Of a DNA stretch of 64,000 nt, positions 1 through 8,208 are shown one piece after another; position 1 is the first letter of the stretch; the number at the start of each line of letters is the position of its first letter. The notes beneath the pieces are model-generated. The model ran no database searches. It saw only the letters and a program-made list of their open reading frames with translations, and was not told the origin of the DNA. The stretch is from UBA8106 sp964569695. Its GTDB lineage: Bacteria > Acidobacteriota > Vicinamibacteria > Vicinamibacterales > UBA823. The translations under genes were made by a program, and so were the position numbers. The DNA is taken from positions 1 to 64,000 of the forward strand of contig CAZMUA010000015.1 in NCBI GenBank assembly GCA_964569695.1. The letters run 5' to 3'.

Positions 1-505
1 ACTCCAGCGCGCGGCGCATTAGCAAAGCATCCGCAACGGGATAACCGTCATCGGAAATGGCAACACAACCAGCCTTACGAAGCTCCGCAATATCAGACAG
101 TTGTTTTCCGAGAGAGCCACGTGAAACGGCACCAACTGGATACACCCGTGCCTTGTTCGCCTGCGTCGCCTTTGCCAAAATAAATTCTGTAACGCCGGCA
201 TTGTCGTTGACTGGGTCGGTGTTTGGCATACAGGCCACAGCAGTAAAACCACCTGAAACAGCTGAGGCTGTACCGGACTCAATCGTTTCCTTGTGCTCGT
301 GACCTGGCTCCCGGAGATGGACGTGCATATCAATAAACCCAGGACACACTACCCAATCTAGAGGCACGTCGATAATCTTCGCTCCAGAGGCATCAAAATC
401 ACCGCCGACTTGTGCGAAGACGCCGTTATCGATCAAAACGTCACATGCCCCATCGATTCCACGCCCTGGATCGACCAGACGACTGCATCTCAACAAGGTT
501 TTCAT
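1..505 (-). CDS. pyrC: Dihydroorotase, N-terminal part (cut by window edge)
   Basis: Third step of de novo pyrimidine synthesis: cyclises carbamoyl-aspartate to dihydroorotate in the cytoplasm. The frame stays open from an ATG at 505 down to base 1, giving 168 residues and no stop, so the C-terminal 60% lies outside the window. Reading the minus strand I see the amidohydrolase metal motif PGFIDMHVHLREPG, with the HxH pair that binds zinc, then GGFTAVACMPNTDPV, the MPNT signature of class I dihydroorotases. The ATG is 22 bases after the pyrB stop, so it is the third gene of a pyrR-pyrB-pyrC operon. Identity is clear. Whether the remaining catalytic residues are intact cannot be judged here; some bacteria carry inactive PyrC partners of PyrB. 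Confidence 0.93.
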   Translation of the reverse strand, partial: MKTLLRCSRLVDPGRGIDGACDVLIDNGVFAQVGGDFDASGAKIIDVPLDWVVCPGFIDMHVHLREPGHEHKETIESGTASAVSGGFTAVACMPNTDPVNDNAGVTEFILAKATQANKARVYPVGAVSRGSLGKQLSDIAELRKAGCVAISDDGYPVADALLMRRALE

Positions 506-527
506 TAGCTCTTAGACCCTCCAAAAC

Positions 528-1535
528 TCAGATCGTTTCCCCACTTCCAGACAACAAGTACAGCACGGCCATTCGAACAGCTACTCCATTGGAAACTTGC
601 TCCAACATTACCGAACAGGTTCCATCGGCAACTTCCGAGGCAATTTCAACGCCACGATTAATAGGCCCAGGGTGCATGATGATGACATTTGACTTCGCTC
701 GCTTCACACGCGCCGAAGTCAATCCAAATACGTTGAAATATTCCCGTAATGAGGAAATAAAATGCCCTCGCATCCGCTCCTTTTGGATTCGCAACATCAT
801 AATGACATCAGCATCCGTGACAGCATCCTCGATCGATGTGGTGCTACGGACGCCAAAGTCAGACACTGAAGGAGGTATCAGCGTCGGAGGACCACACAAA
901 CACACCTCAGCACCTAGCAACTTCAGCAACAAGAGATTGGATCGCGCAACTCGGCTGTGCAACAGATCTCCAATAATCGCCACCTTAAGTCCCTTAATAC
1001 GGCCATGATGGTCCAGAATCGTGAATGCATCCAGCAAGGCCTGGGTTGGGTGTTCGTGCATGCCGTCCCCAGCATTTACGATACGTGCGCGGCAAACACG
1101 TGCTAGTTGATGACATGCACCAGATGAGGGATGACGAAGGACAATCATGTCAGGAGCCATGGCTTCAAGATTTCGCGCAGTATCGATTAGAGTTTCCCCT
1201 TTCGAAACACTGGAACCACCTGTCGAAATATTCAGTGTGTCCGCACTCAGTCGTTTCTCAGCGATCTCGAATGAAGTTCGTGTGCGTGTGCTCGGCTCAA
1301 AGAACAAGTTAACAATAGTCTTGCCTCTCAATGTTGGAACTTTCTTAATGGCACGAGATCCGATTTCCTTCATCGCTTCGGCTGTTTCCAAAATCAACAT
1401 AATCTCATCAACCGAAAGGTCGTTAATGCTCAACAAGTGACGTGCCTGTATCGTCTTAACCGGCATCACAGAATCATTCGCCTCCACAACCTGATCTGAA
1501 CTAGTTGAGTAGTTCATGGCCATTCTCTTCAGCAA
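528..1535 (-). CDS. pyrB: Aspartate carbamoyltransferase catalytic subunit
   Basis: Condenses carbamoyl phosphate with aspartate, the committed step of pyrimidine synthesis. The protein is about 330 residues, the usual length for the catalytic chain. It carries the carbamoyl-phosphate signature FFEPSTRTRTSFE, a second motif VLRHPSSGACHQLA, and HPTQALLDAFTI. No pyrI regulatory subunit is next to it. It follows pyrR by about 20 bases and precedes pyrC by 22, so the three are probably co-transcribed. The N-terminus is uncertain: the longest frame begins with TTG at 1535, and in-frame ATGs lie 12 and 18 bases further in, with AAGAGA just upstream of the last. The residues before ARHLLSINDL are poorly conserved in the family, so any of these starts would be functional. 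Confidence 0.95.
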   Translation of the reverse strand: MLKRMAMNYSTSSDQVVEANDSVMPVKTIQARHLLSINDLSVDEIMLILETAEAMKEIGSRAIKKVPTLRGKTIVNLFFEPSTRTRTSFEIAEKRLSADTLNISTGGSSVSKGETLIDTARNLEAMAPDMIVLRHPSSGACHQLARVCRARIVNAGDGMHEHPTQALLDAFTILDHHGRIKGLKVAIIGDLLHSRVARSNLLLLKLLGAEVCLCGPPTLIPPSVSDFGVRSTTSIEDAVTDADVIMMLRIQKERMRGHFISSLREYFNVFGLTSARVKRAKSNVIIMHPGPINRGVEIASEVADGTCSVMLEQVSNGVAVRMAVLYLLSGSGETI

Positions 1536-1553
1536 AACCTGGTGTCAATCTGA

Positions 1554-2096
1554 TTAAACTGGGGTTCCTTCCTCAAGCACAACTTCGTCCAAGCCGTCGA
1601 CTTCTTTCAAATGGACTTGAATGCTCTGACTCGTGGATGTAGGAAAATTCTTCCCAACATAATCAGCTTTTATTGGCAGTTCCCGATGTCCGCGATCTAT
1701 CAAAACAATTAGTTGAATATCTCGCGGGCGACCGAAATCGATTAGTGCATCCAATGCTGCACGTGTCGTTCGTCCCGTGTACAACACATCGTCCACGAGG
1801 AGAATACGTTTATCATCAATTGAAAATGGAATTTCGGTACGGCGTACAAGTGGTTGTGGCCCAACAGGTTGGCGCATTAAATCATCTCGGTAAAGCGTAA
1901 TGTCAAGCGCGCCAGTTGGAACAGGTTCCCCTAGTATATTTTGTAATTCCTTAGCAATGCGCTGCGCAATCGGCGTACCTCTGGTACGAATCCCGACGAG
2001 CACTAATTTATCGCTAATCCGATTCCGTTCAGTTATTTCATGAGCAATACGCGTAAGTGCGCGCGTTATTCGATCTGCATCCATCACAACAGGCAT
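1554..2096 (-). CDS. pyrR: PyrR bifunctional regulator / uracil phosphoribosyltransferase
   Basis: PyrR binds pyr mRNA in response to UMP and causes attenuation in the bacteria where it has been studied; it also has weak uracil phosphoribosyltransferase activity. The sequence has the PRPP-binding loop in ILLVDDVLYTGRTTRAALD, typical of type I phosphoribosyltransferases, and PyrR-like flanks (VGIRTRGTPIAQRI, QLIVLIDRGHRELPI). I chose the ATG at 2096 over the longer frame from 2144: the family starts at the equivalent of MPVVMDADRI, and GAGG lies five bases upstream. The protein is then 180 residues, the normal PyrR length. It heads the leftward pyr operon, as expected for a regulator of it. 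Confidence 0.93.
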   Translation of the reverse strand: MPVVMDADRITRALTRIAHEITERNRISDKLVLVGIRTRGTPIAQRIAKELQNILGEPVPTGALDITLYRDDLMRQPVGPQPLVRRTEIPFSIDDKRILLVDDVLYTGRTTRAALDALIDFGRPRDIQLIVLIDRGHRELPIKADYVGKNFPTSTSQSIQVHLKEVDGLDEVVLEEGTPV

Positions 2097-2486
2097 CGGC
2101 ACCTCACTGCAGATGGCAGCACGCACAAACAGGGGATCGTGCACACTTCGTCACTCGAGAACAGTATTTCCAGATTTATACTAGAGTGCCGACGGGTAGG
2201 TTGGTCTAATGCGATATAGGTCACTTATCTTCTCTTCGCGACCTCACAGTGTCGCACTTAAAGAGTGAATTTAATTCTATCGAGTGCTCGGGAGTGATGT
2301 CAACTCTCACATAGGACAATGCTGATACACACGACGAATCGGCTAATTACCCTTGATAGATTGCGAAAAGGCACTTCATACAAATGAAAACCCAGAAAAC
2401 CAAATCTTTAATTGACGCTGCCAAATGCTAACCTGCTCTCGTTTGCAACTAGACTTGAAACTGGATCGGCAAGGTATACTGCAATT
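2097..2486. promoter_or_regulatory. Intergenic control region between divergent pyr operons
   Basis: About 390 bases without a credible gene separate pyrR (leftward) from pyrK (rightward). Transcription of both pyrimidine operons must start here. I looked for a PyrR-type antiterminator/terminator pair on both strands and found no convincing long stem followed by a T-run, so attenuation is not demonstrated. An in-frame extension of pyrK back to a TTG at 2412 overlaps this region but is not supported by family alignment. Confidence 0.4.
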
Positions 2487-3305
2487 ATGGTGATGGAACT
2501 GGAAGCTCGAGTGAAATCGAATGTACGCCTATCAGATGACTACAATGTAGTAACCCTAGAAGCACCGAGCATAGCTGCAAATGCGGATCCTGGCCAATTC
2601 GTTATGGTGAAATTGTCGGATAGTCAGGAACCTCTTCTTCGACGCCCGTTTTCAATTTTTGAGATTTGCAGAAACAGCGCTGGTACACCAACCGGCTTTT
2701 CATTGCTCAACAAACGTATTGGTCTCGTTACTCAACAAATTTTTGATCTTACAGACACGAACCAGGTTTCAATTCTGGGACCACTAGGACGACCCTTTAC
2801 CGTGATAAATCAGCCAACACAGGCTTGGCTTGTAGCGGGCGGAGTTGGCCTAGCTCCGTTTGTAACGCTGAGCGAAAAGCTCCGCCAGCAGGATGTAGCA
2901 GTGACTCTATATTACGGGGCACGAAATGCTACCGAATTGTTCTACGTGAACATATTCGAGCAACTCGGTGTAAGTGTCGTGACTGCAACCGAAGATGGTA
3001 GCCTTGGCGTGCAGGGTGTTATTACAGTCGCCTTAAATGAACGGTTGCGGAAAATTGGAACCAATGAATCACTAATGATTTATGCGTGTGGTCCAACACC
3101 AATGATGCAAGCAGTAACAGACTTGGCAACGAAATATCATCTGCCTATCGAGGTTTCTTTGGAACAGGTCATGGGATGTGGGCTCGGAGGCTGCTATAGC
3201 TGCGTCGTAAGAATCAGAGACGAGCAGGGGCAGGAACACTACACCCGTTCCTGCGTGAACGGCCCGGTCCTACCTGGTGAACAGATTGTTTGGGAAGCAC
3301 TCTAG
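2487..3305 (+). CDS. pyrK: Dihydroorotate dehydrogenase electron-transfer subunit
   Basis: FAD and [2Fe-2S] subunit of class 1B dihydroorotate dehydrogenase, passing electrons from PyrD to NAD+. Domain order: an N-terminal FAD-binding barrel with RRPFSIFE (the RxYS/T-type flavin motif), an NAD-binding domain with VAGGVGLAPFVTL and MIYACGPTPMMQAV, and a C-terminal iron-sulfur loop with CGLGGCYSCVVRI followed by a fourth cysteine in SCVNGP. I start at the ATG at 2487; the open frame runs upstream to a TTG at 2412, but the extra residues do not resemble the family. At about 273 residues it matches usual PyrK length. The pyrD gene follows after 58 bases, so the two subunits are encoded together. 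Confidence 0.93.
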   Translation: MVMELEARVKSNVRLSDDYNVVTLEAPSIAANADPGQFVMVKLSDSQEPLLRRPFSIFEICRNSAGTPTGFSLLNKRIGLVTQQIFDLTDTNQVSILGPLGRPFTVINQPTQAWLVAGGVGLAPFVTLSEKLRQQDVAVTLYYGARNATELFYVNIFEQLGVSVVTATEDGSLGVQGVITVALNERLRKIGTNESLMIYACGPTPMMQAVTDLATKYHLPIEVSLEQVMGCGLGGCYSCVVRIRDEQGQEHYTRSCVNGPVLPGEQIVWEAL

Positions 3306-3363
3306 ATGATAGTCATTACGGTCGACTTCAAAAGGAATGTAAGACTAGTATGAGACCGACATC

Positions 3364-4290
3364 ATGGATCTAAGCATCGAGATTGGTAGTCTGAATCTTG
3401 AAAATCCGTTAATCGCAGCAAGCGGCTGCTTCGGTTACGGTGTAGAGTACGCTGATGTCGTTGACCTTGCGTCCCTCGGCGCTGTCGCAGTTAAAGGCTT
3501 ATTCCTAACTGAACGACTTGGCCATCCACCTCCCCGCATTATCGAAACCCCTGCTGGGATGTTAAATGCTATAGGCTTGCAAGGAGTCGGTGTTCATCGC
3601 TTCATCCGTGAGTACCTTCCTCAGTTACGAGACTCCGGCGCCGTAACCATCGTCAATATCTGTGGAACCACTATCGAAGAATATGAGGAACTCACACGGA
3701 TTTTATCAGACGTAGAAGGCGTGGCCGCAATCGAGCTAAACATTTCATGCCCTAATATCAAGGCCGGTGGAATTACTTTCGGATGTAATTTAGCGGGCAC
3801 GCACGATGTAGTGCAAGCCGCTAAACGTGCAACCCACTTACCTGTTATCCCAAAACTGACGCCTAATGTAACCGATATCGCATCCTTTGCTCGGGTAGCT
3901 GAAGAGGCAGGGGCAGACGCCGTTTCTCTGGTGAATACTTTCTTGGCGATGTCCATTGACGTCGAGACCCGTCGCTCAAAATTGGCAAATATTGTCGGCG
4001 GCTTAAGCGGCCCCGCGATTCGTCCAATCGCTGTTCGTATGGTGTACGAATGTCACCAAGCGGTCAGTATTCCGATTATCGGAATGGGTGGCATCATGAC
4101 AGCCAACGACGTTTTAGAGTTTATGATCGCTGGCGCTAGCGCTGTTCAAGTGGGAACTGCGAATTTCGTCGACCCGTATATCTGGAAAAAACTGATGGTT
4201 GGTCTTAACGATTATCTCGAAAAACATAAGATAAAACGGCTTCGCGACATCATCGGCACCCTAGAAGTCGATCTAGCTGAGGAAGTATGA
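3364..4290 (+). CDS. pyrD: Dihydroorotate dehydrogenase, class 1B catalytic subunit
   Basis: FMN-containing subunit that oxidises dihydroorotate to orotate in complex with PyrK. The 308-residue protein is a TIM barrel. It opens with LENPLIAASGCFGYGVEY, contains the substrate and FMN motifs ELNISCPNIKAGG and PVIPKLTPNVTDI, and ends with the phosphate-binding IPIIGMGGIMTANDVLEFM and GASAVQVGTANF. Class 1B rather than class 2 is indicated by the adjacent pyrK and by a cysteine in the NISCPN region. The C-terminus overlaps the pyrF start by four bases (ATGA), which suggests translational coupling. Confidence 0.95.
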   Translation: MDLSIEIGSLNLENPLIAASGCFGYGVEYADVVDLASLGAVAVKGLFLTERLGHPPPRIIETPAGMLNAIGLQGVGVHRFIREYLPQLRDSGAVTIVNICGTTIEEYEELTRILSDVEGVAAIELNISCPNIKAGGITFGCNLAGTHDVVQAAKRATHLPVIPKLTPNVTDIASFARVAEEAGADAVSLVNTFLAMSIDVETRRSKLANIVGGLSGPAIRPIAVRMVYECHQAVSIPIIGMGGIMTANDVLEFMIAGASAVQVGTANFVDPYIWKKLMVGLNDYLEKHKIKRLRDIIGTLEVDLAEEV

Positions 4291-4985
4291 ACCCACTGCT
4301 GATTGCACTTGATGTCAGCTCAAAAAAACGAGCGCTCGAACTTGCTGACATTCTTCGAGATGTCGCTGGAGGATTTAAGATAGGCAGCAGACTATTCACT
4401 GCAGAAGGCCCCTCAATAGTTGACGCCCTAGTCGCTCGTGGAGACAAGATTTTTTTAGATCTCAAGTTTCACGATATTCCAAATACCGTGGCAACAGCGG
4501 TTACTGCCGCAAGTGATCTCGGCGTTTGGATGCTCACGGTCCACACTCAAGGTGGAATTGATATGATGCGGGCAGCTAAAGAGGCGTCCCTCTCGGGGTC
4601 AGTCAGCCCACTCGTTGTTGGTATTACGGTTTTAACCAGTCTAGACGATGACGCACTGCAGACCATCGGTGTCTCACGCCAAGTCGCTGATCAAGTGACC
4701 AGACTCGCAAGTCTTGCCCAAAAAGCAGAGATTGATGGCGTAGTGGCATCACCACGCGAAGTCAAAGCTATTCGCGAAACTTGTGGATCAGATTTTAAAA
4801 TTGTTACCCCTGGCATTCGAAGCGGTCTTGAGACCACATTACTGGGGCATGACGATCAGGTTCGAACTGCGAGTGCAGCCGATGCGGTTCGAGACGGAGC
4901 TGATTACATCGTGGTTGGACGTCCTATAATTGAAGCGCCTGATCCAATTGAAGCAGCACAGAGGATCTCAGCCGACTTAGCCTAA
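4287..4985 (+). CDS. pyrF: Orotidine 5'-phosphate decarboxylase
   Basis: Final step to UMP. The 232-residue protein shows the family signature around IFLDLKFHDIPNTVATAV, with the D-x-K-x-x-D catalytic array (DLKFHD), plus VVGITVLTSL, VVASPREVKAIR and the phosphate-binding C-terminal VTPGIRSG and ADYIVVGRPII. It begins with ATG overlapping the pyrD stop by four bases and closes the pyrK-pyrD-pyrF operon. pyrE and the carA/B genes are not in the window. Confidence 0.95.
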   Translation: MNPLLIALDVSSKKRALELADILRDVAGGFKIGSRLFTAEGPSIVDALVARGDKIFLDLKFHDIPNTVATAVTAASDLGVWMLTVHTQGGIDMMRAAKEASLSGSVSPLVVGITVLTSLDDDALQTIGVSRQVADQVTRLASLAQKAEIDGVVASPREVKAIRETCGSDFKIVTPGIRSGLETTLLGHDDQVRTASAADAVRDGADYIVVGRPIIEAPDPIEAAQRISADLA

Positions 4986-5015
4986 CCCGTCGCTAGAAGA
5001 AATTTCTTTTTCCAA

Positions 5016-5291
5016 ATGTTTGGTCAACAGAACGCGCCTAGAGTACCTGCAATCAATTTGACACTTTATTCGCGCCCGGACTGTCATCTTTGCGAGAAAA
5101 TGAAGATAACACTGGAGCGGGTTTCGCGCCGTTACCCCTTTGAACTGACAGAAATAGATGTTTCAACGAATTCAGAACTTGAGAAGACCTACGGTAGTGA
5201 AATTCCAGTCCTGATGATCGAAGGTCAAAAAACGGCGCACTACTACATTCGCGAAGAAGAACTCTTGCAAAAACTGTCAGAGTATTACTGA
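5016..5291 (+). CDS. Glutaredoxin-like (DUF836/thioredoxin-fold) protein
   Basis: A 91-residue thioredoxin-fold protein with a CxxC redox centre (CHLC, C23 and C26), preceded by TLYSRPDCHLCEKM, the typical beta-strand/active-site arrangement of the glutaredoxin-like DUF836 family. The cis-proline loop is visible as EIPVLMIEGQ. It lies 30 bases after pyrF on the same strand and may be read from the pyr transcript, though no functional link to pyrimidines is known. The substrate is unknown. It ends just before a strong hairpin shared with pal on the other strand. Confidence 0.8.
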   Translation: MFGQQNAPRVPAINLTLYSRPDCHLCEKMKITLERVSRRYPFELTEIDVSTNSELEKTYGSEIPVLMIEGQKTAHYYIREEELLQKLSEYY

Positions 5292-5299
5292 TGGAATAA

Positions 5300-5343
5300 A
5301 ACGGGGGCAGCAACACGGGCAAGCCGTGTCTACTACCCCCGTT
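5300..5343 (-). terminator. Two-part hairpin between convergent grx-like gene and pal
   Basis: The outer arms AACGGGGG and CCCCCGTT pair perfectly, and an inner stem ACACGG/CCGTGT sits around a GCAAG loop. On the minus strand the stem is followed by TTTTATT, which fits an intrinsic terminator for pal. On the plus strand there is no T-run, so termination of the pyr/grx transcript there is less certain. Confidence 0.65.
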
Positions 5344-5354
5344 CAGGAAGTCTA

Positions 5355-5924
5355 CTACTTTGCCGTAATGATAAAGTGTCCGCGCCGATTCTGTGCCCAG
5401 CAAGCTTCAGTCTCTTCTGTGCACGTTGGCTCTTCTTCACCCTTACTAACCATGCTCAAACGACCCGCAGCGACACCAAGGCTTGTTAAGTAGTCAACAA
5501 CGGCTCTTGCGCGTTGCTCACCAAGCCCAAGGTTGTATTCATTGGTGCCTCGCTCGTCACAGTGACCCTCCACCATGATCCGCGTACTAGTCCAGCGCTG
5601 TAACCACTCTGAATTACCCTGGAGCGTGTCGCGTGCTGCATCGGATAATTCCGCACTGTCATAATCGAAAGACACATTGCCAAGTGGCTGTTCACCATTC
5701 AACTCGGCGAGTGACTTACGATCGAACAGTTCTTCCTCTGTTGGAGGAGGAGGTGGTGGCGGTGGTGGTGGCGGTGGTGGTGGTGGCGGCGGCGGTGGTG
5801 GTGGCGGTGCTGCCGGCGGCGGCTCAGGTGGTGGTGGTGGTGGCGCCTTTGCACAAGCTGATACCCCAACAACAACAAAGGTAACGAGCAAAGCGGCGAG
5901 GATATACCGGTATGTACGATTCAT
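5355..5924 (-). CDS. pal: Peptidoglycan-associated lipoprotein with long polyproline linker
   Basis: Outer-membrane lipoprotein of the Tol-Pal system, anchoring the envelope to peptidoglycan. The N-terminus is a lipoprotein signal peptide ending in a lipobox (GVSAC, C24). After it comes a proline tract: six prolines, E, three prolines, AA and then 22 consecutive prolines, all encoded by CCN codons. The C-terminal OmpA-like domain contains VSFDYDSAEL, the Pal signature VEGHCDERGTNEYNLGLGEQRA, and a second pair of cysteines (PTCTEETEACW). At 189 residues it is typical for Pal except for the linker. tolB is not adjacent. The run would be expected to need EF-P for efficient translation and could vary in length by slippage. 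Confidence 0.93.
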   Translation of the reverse strand: MNRTYRYILAALLVTFVVVGVSACAKAPPPPPPEPPPAAPPPPPPPPPPPPPPPPPPPPPPTEEELFDRKSLAELNGEQPLGNVSFDYDSAELSDAARDTLQGNSEWLQRWTSTRIMVEGHCDERGTNEYNLGLGEQRARAVVDYLTSLGVAAGRLSMVSKGEEEPTCTEETEACWAQNRRGHFIITAK

Positions 5925-6382
5925 GTTGAACTTTCCCTTCTTTCTACTCTCAAACCTCAGCTTGCACCGAAGGACACCAGTTACACACCTTCCGCTTAAG
6001 CTAATAAGATAGCGTTTGGAGCAGATTACAAGTTTTAGACGAAATCTGTCAATTCCTCTTCAACCAAAATTTCACGCGCTGAGTCTAAATCACACACGAT
6101 TGCACACCTTTGCAGTCCCTGGAAACGTGAATCGCTGGATTTTGACTAATTTAATCACGGTTTTTCCAAGCATCTCGTTCTCAAGCTGACACTAGTCCGT
6201 ATTCTCAAAAACCGCATCTTACACTAGTTTTTCTCCCGTAAGAATCATCCAAGAAATACTGATCCAGTCCTCTTTACTCTTATCATTAGGTAACGCCGAT
6301 TCAATGCAATGTTGATTGTTTATTGAATCCCTAATGAACGTTCTCACAGAAATTTTATATTATAGCCAACTAGGAGATTCTG
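5925..6382. other. Intergenic region between pal and the ABC-transporter operon
   Basis: About 460 bases with no credible coding frame on either strand. It must hold the leftward pal promoter and the rightward promoter of the exporter operon. An AT-rich stretch (TATATTATA near 6355-6365) close to the downstream gene could serve as a -10 element, but I see no matching -35 box. No repeat or RNA gene was recognised. Confidence 0.4.
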
Positions 6383-7402
6383 GTGATCGAGGTTAGGCAT
6401 CTTAGTAAAACATACGGCTCCGTCACTGCGGTCGACGACATAAGTTTTCGTGTCGCGCATGGTGAAATTCTCGGATTCCTTGGTCCGAACGGCGCTGGCA
6501 AGACAACGACAATGCGCATCCTTACGGGGTACATACCACCAACGGAGGGTGAAGCGATTGTAGCTGGTTTCAACGTTTTTGATGAGCCGATTGAAGCCAA
6601 GCGCCGTACAGGATATCTGCCAGAAACTCCACCACTCTATCCAGAAATGACCGTGCGTGAGTTTTTGAGCTTTGTGGCACAGATTAACAATGTAGCCAAA
6701 TCTGAACGACGCCGTCGGGTAATGACAGCAATGGAACGCACCCGGGTAACTGATATGGCAGATCGTCATTGCGCGACTTTATCCAAGGGTTACCGTCAGC
6801 GAGTTGGGCTAGCTCAGGCGATCCTGCATAATCCAGAGGTTTTAATTTTGGATGAGCCGACGGCTGGCTTAGATCCGAAGCAAATCATCGAAACACGCGA
6901 ACTCATCAAAGAACTCGCTGGCGATCACACCATCATCTTAAGCACTCATATTCTTCCGGAGGTGTCCCAAACCTGCCAACGCGTCGTGATTATTAGTCGA
7001 GGCCACGTGGTAGCTGAAAACACACCGGAAAACTTAACTGCACTAGGTCAGGGAGTCACAACCGTCCGGCTACGGTTTGACACACAGGACATGACCGCTC
7101 CTGCGACCCTAGCATCAATTCCAGGAGTTCTCAGAGTCACAACCATCGAACAATCGAACAGTGTCACCACACTGGATGTCGAGACCGAACATGATCACGA
7201 TTTACGGCGCGATCTTGCACAAACAATCGTTGCGAACGGATGGGGTCTACTCGAACTCCGGTCGATGCAAATGAGTCTTGAAGATGTCTTTTTACACCTG
7301 ACCACGGAAGAACAAGATGAAGGACCGATAATTCTGGATGAGGCTTCCCAGGCAGAACAGCTACACCACAAAAAGTATGCTGCGGAGCTCGACAATGAAT
7401 AA
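6383..7402 (+). CDS. ABC transporter ATP-binding protein (GldA-like)
   Basis: Nucleotide-binding subunit of an ABC-2 type transporter. Motifs are in order: Walker A GPNGAGKTTTMRIL, the signature LSKGYRQRVGLAQAI, Walker B VLILDEPTAGLDP and the switch histidine in STHILPEV. A regulatory C-terminal extension of about 100 residues follows the ATPase domain, as in GldA and related ATPases. Translation starts at GTG 6383, six bases after AGGAG. The stop overlaps the permease start by eight bases. With the next three genes it forms a cluster like the gldA-gldF-gldG sets of Bacteroidota, but such clusters also occur widely in non-gliding bacteria, including Acidobacteriota, where the substrate is unknown. 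Confidence 0.9.
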   Translation: MIEVRHLSKTYGSVTAVDDISFRVAHGEILGFLGPNGAGKTTTMRILTGYIPPTEGEAIVAGFNVFDEPIEAKRRTGYLPETPPLYPEMTVREFLSFVAQINNVAKSERRRRVMTAMERTRVTDMADRHCATLSKGYRQRVGLAQAILHNPEVLILDEPTAGLDPKQIIETRELIKELAGDHTIILSTHILPEVSQTCQRVVIISRGHVVAENTPENLTALGQGVTTVRLRFDTQDMTAPATLASIPGVLRVTTIEQSNSVTTLDVETEHDHDLRRDLAQTIVANGWGLLELRSMQMSLEDVFLHLTTEEQDEGPIILDEASQAEQLHHKKYAAELDNE

Positions 7403-8168
7403 CATCCTGGCGATCGCTCAAAAAGAACTTCGTTCATACTTCGCATCACCGATTGGCTACGTTGTCATCGGAATGTTTGCGCTTTTGTTTGGTTATTTCT
7501 ACTACACCATTTTGAATTTTTTCATCCGACAAAGCATGCAAGTCAGCCAGTTCGATTTCGGCGGGCCTGCTGCGCTCAACATTAATCAACAGATGATCCG
7601 GCCACTTCTACTTAATGCGAGTGTGTTCGTCCTCTTTGTGCTCCCAATGGTCACAATGCGGACCTACTCCGAGGAGAAACGGTCTGGAACAATGGAATTG
7701 CTCTTAACGTCTCCACTGAGTGACGTTCAAATTGTTATGGGCAAGTTCTTCGGCGCAATGGGATTGTATGTGGTGATGCTAGTCGTGACTCTGTTGCATA
7801 TTGGACTGCTGTTCGTCTATGGCGATCCAGAATGGCCACCAGTTCTAGTTGGATACTTGGGTCTACTTCTACTCGGTGGTTGCTTCGTCTCTGCAGGCCT
7901 ACTGATTTCGAGCATGACGAAGAATCAGATTGTATCTGGTATCGTCACATTCGCTGTATTCCTAATGTTGTGGGTCATTAACTGGCTCGGTGATAGTGCA
8001 AGCCCACTAACACAAACGGTCCTGTCGTATCTTTCAATCACGGAACACTTTGAAGATTTTTCGAGAGGAGTTTTGGATACAAAGCACGTCATCTATTACT
8101 TGAGCTTTATCGTTTTTGGATTGTTTTTAACAGTGAAATCCCTTGATAGAGAGCGCTGGAAGGGATAA
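7395..8168 (+). CDS. ABC-2 type permease (GldF-like)
   Basis: Inner-membrane permease of the exporter, 257 residues from the ATG at 7395, which overlaps the ATPase stop. The start MNNILAIAQKELRSYFASP is the common opening of GldF-type ABC-2 permeases. About six hydrophobic segments follow, and the cytoplasmic motif EEKRSGTMELLLTSPLSD is diagnostic of ABC-2 membrane proteins. It works with the preceding ATPase and the following GldG-like protein. An upstream in-frame extension to 7338 lies inside the ATPase gene and is not likely used. Confidence 0.9.
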   Translation: MNNILAIAQKELRSYFASPIGYVVIGMFALLFGYFYYTILNFFIRQSMQVSQFDFGGPAALNINQQMIRPLLLNASVFVLFVLPMVTMRTYSEEKRSGTMELLLTSPLSDVQIVMGKFFGAMGLYVVMLVVTLLHIGLLFVYGDPEWPPVLVGYLGLLLLGGCFVSAGLLISSMTKNQIVSGIVTFAVFLMLWVINWLGDSASPLTQTVLSYLSITEHFEDFSRGVLDTKHVIYYLSFIVFGLFLTVKSLDRERWKG

Positions 8169-8208
8169 TCGGCACACGTAACCACGCATACAACGGTCAT
8201 TGAAACAG

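Noticed and set aside
2097..2486. PyrR-type attenuator in the divergent pyr region
   Set aside because: No long stem followed by a T-run, and no clear binding-loop motif, was found on either strand.
5677..6012. Glycine-rich ORF opposite pal
   Set aside because: It is the antisense of the proline codons of Pal; the Pal frame has signal peptide, lipobox and OmpA motifs.
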